Shown: positions 5,198 through 5,561 of the stretch, in pieces | Numbering within the stretch: position 1 is the stretch's first letter | Layout of the letters: every line of letters starts with the position of its first letter | Assembly (NCBI GenBank): GCA_003978805.1 | Contig: QNYI01000076.1 | Coordinates: 1-5,561, forward strand | Origin: Desulfurobacterium sp. | GTDB taxonomy: Bacteria > Aquificota > Aquificia > Desulfurobacteriales > Desulfurobacteriaceae | Direction of reading: 5' to 3' | Length of the DNA: 5,561 bases | Notes under the pieces: model-generated | Told to the model about the DNA's origin: nothing | Seen by the model: the letters and a program-made list of their open reading frames with translations, nothing else | Database searches by the model: none | Translations under genes and position numbers: made by a program

Positions 5198-5561
5198 ATG
5201 GATATAGCAACCCTGATAGGTATCGGTGCGGCTTTCCTACTCATTATCATCTCCATCGTCATAGGCGGTAGTCCCGGAGCGTTCATAAACATTCCTTCTC
5301 TCCTCATCACCGTGGGTGGCGGTATCTCGGCGGGAATGGCAGGCTTCCCGCTGGGGGAGTTTATCAACGGGTTTAAAGCCATCCTCAAGGCCATCAACCC
5401 GGGAATTCCCAACCCCATTGAAACAATTGACTTTTTAACTGACATAGCTAAAAAGGCAAGAAAGGAAGGAATCCTTGCCCTTGAAGCAGACATTGACAAC
5501 TTTTACGGTAGAGATCCTTTCTTAGGCGACATAATGAGGATGTTGATTGACGGCCTTGAAA
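5198..5561 (+). CDS. motA: Flagellar stator protein MotA, N-terminal part (3' truncated by window end)
   Basis: MotA forms, with MotB, the ion-conducting stator that drives the flagellar motor in the inner membrane. The first 121 residues are present in an open frame to the window end. Helix 1 spans about 4-23, then the family signature GGSPGAFINIPSLLITVGGG (23-42), which runs into helix 2 (about 33-52). The cytoplasmic part includes ARKEGILALE (87-96). Its R88 and E96 have the same 8-residue spacing as R90 and E98 of E. coli MotA, the charged residues that contact FliG. This signature separates MotA from the related ExbB/TolQ proteins. ATG 5198 starts directly at helix 1 with GGAG 9 bases upstream. 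Whether it is the proton (MotA) or sodium (PomA) type cannot be judged. motB is expected downstream, outside the window. Confidence 0.93.
   Translation, partial: MDIATLIGIGAAFLLIIISIVIGGSPGAFINIPSLLITVGGGISAGMAGFPLGEFINGFKAILKAINPGIPNPIETIDFLTDIAKKARKEGILALEADIDNFYGRDPFLGDIMRMLIDGLE

Noticed and set aside
5122..5499. 125-codon open frame on the minus strand over the glcD end and motA start
   Set aside because: The plus strand encodes clear MotA motifs across this region; the minus frame has a biased, shadow-like composition.

Overview
This window looks like part of a thermophilic bacterial chromosome. The protein families are bacterial (DeoC, RibF, Era, an RsuA-like pseudouridine synthase, GlcD, MotA). 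Arginine is written mostly as AGG/AGA, isoleucine often as ATA, and the proteins are rich in K, E, R and V. Genes are packed tightly, with overlapping ends, strong GGAGG-type ribosome binding sites and several TTG/GTG starts. Together this fits a deep-branching thermophile, most likely Aquificota and perhaps Desulfurobacteriaceae. That placement is inference from style and gene content, not a database match.

Layout, left to right. Positions 1-3439 (+) are one continuous run of overlapping genes: the 3' end of deoC, ribF (bifunctional riboflavin kinase/FAD synthetase), era (ribosome-assembly GTPase), two small four-helix membrane proteins of unknown function that look like a tandem duplicate pair, and an rsuA-like 16S rRNA pseudouridine synthase. 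Every junction in this run overlaps or nearly abuts, so translational coupling is likely. A short DUF4911-like gene (3441-3701, -) runs convergently into it, with one base between the stop codons. A 76-base divergent gap (3702-3777) carries ribosome binding sites for both flanking genes and a small AT-rich inverted repeat. Next comes a GlcD-type FAD-linked oxidase (3778-5151, +), and after 46 bases the 5' part of motA (flagellar stator), cut by the window end.

era and the RsuA-like gene both act on the small ribosomal subunit, so the operon core is partly about 16S rRNA maturation, joined to flavin cofactor synthesis. GlcD uses FAD, the product of RibF, but lies in a separate transcription unit. 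The least explained items are the two small membrane proteins between era and the pseudouridine synthase. The clearest structural oddity is the long out-of-frame overlap between deoC and ribF. No mobile element, CRISPR array, tRNA or rRNA was seen.
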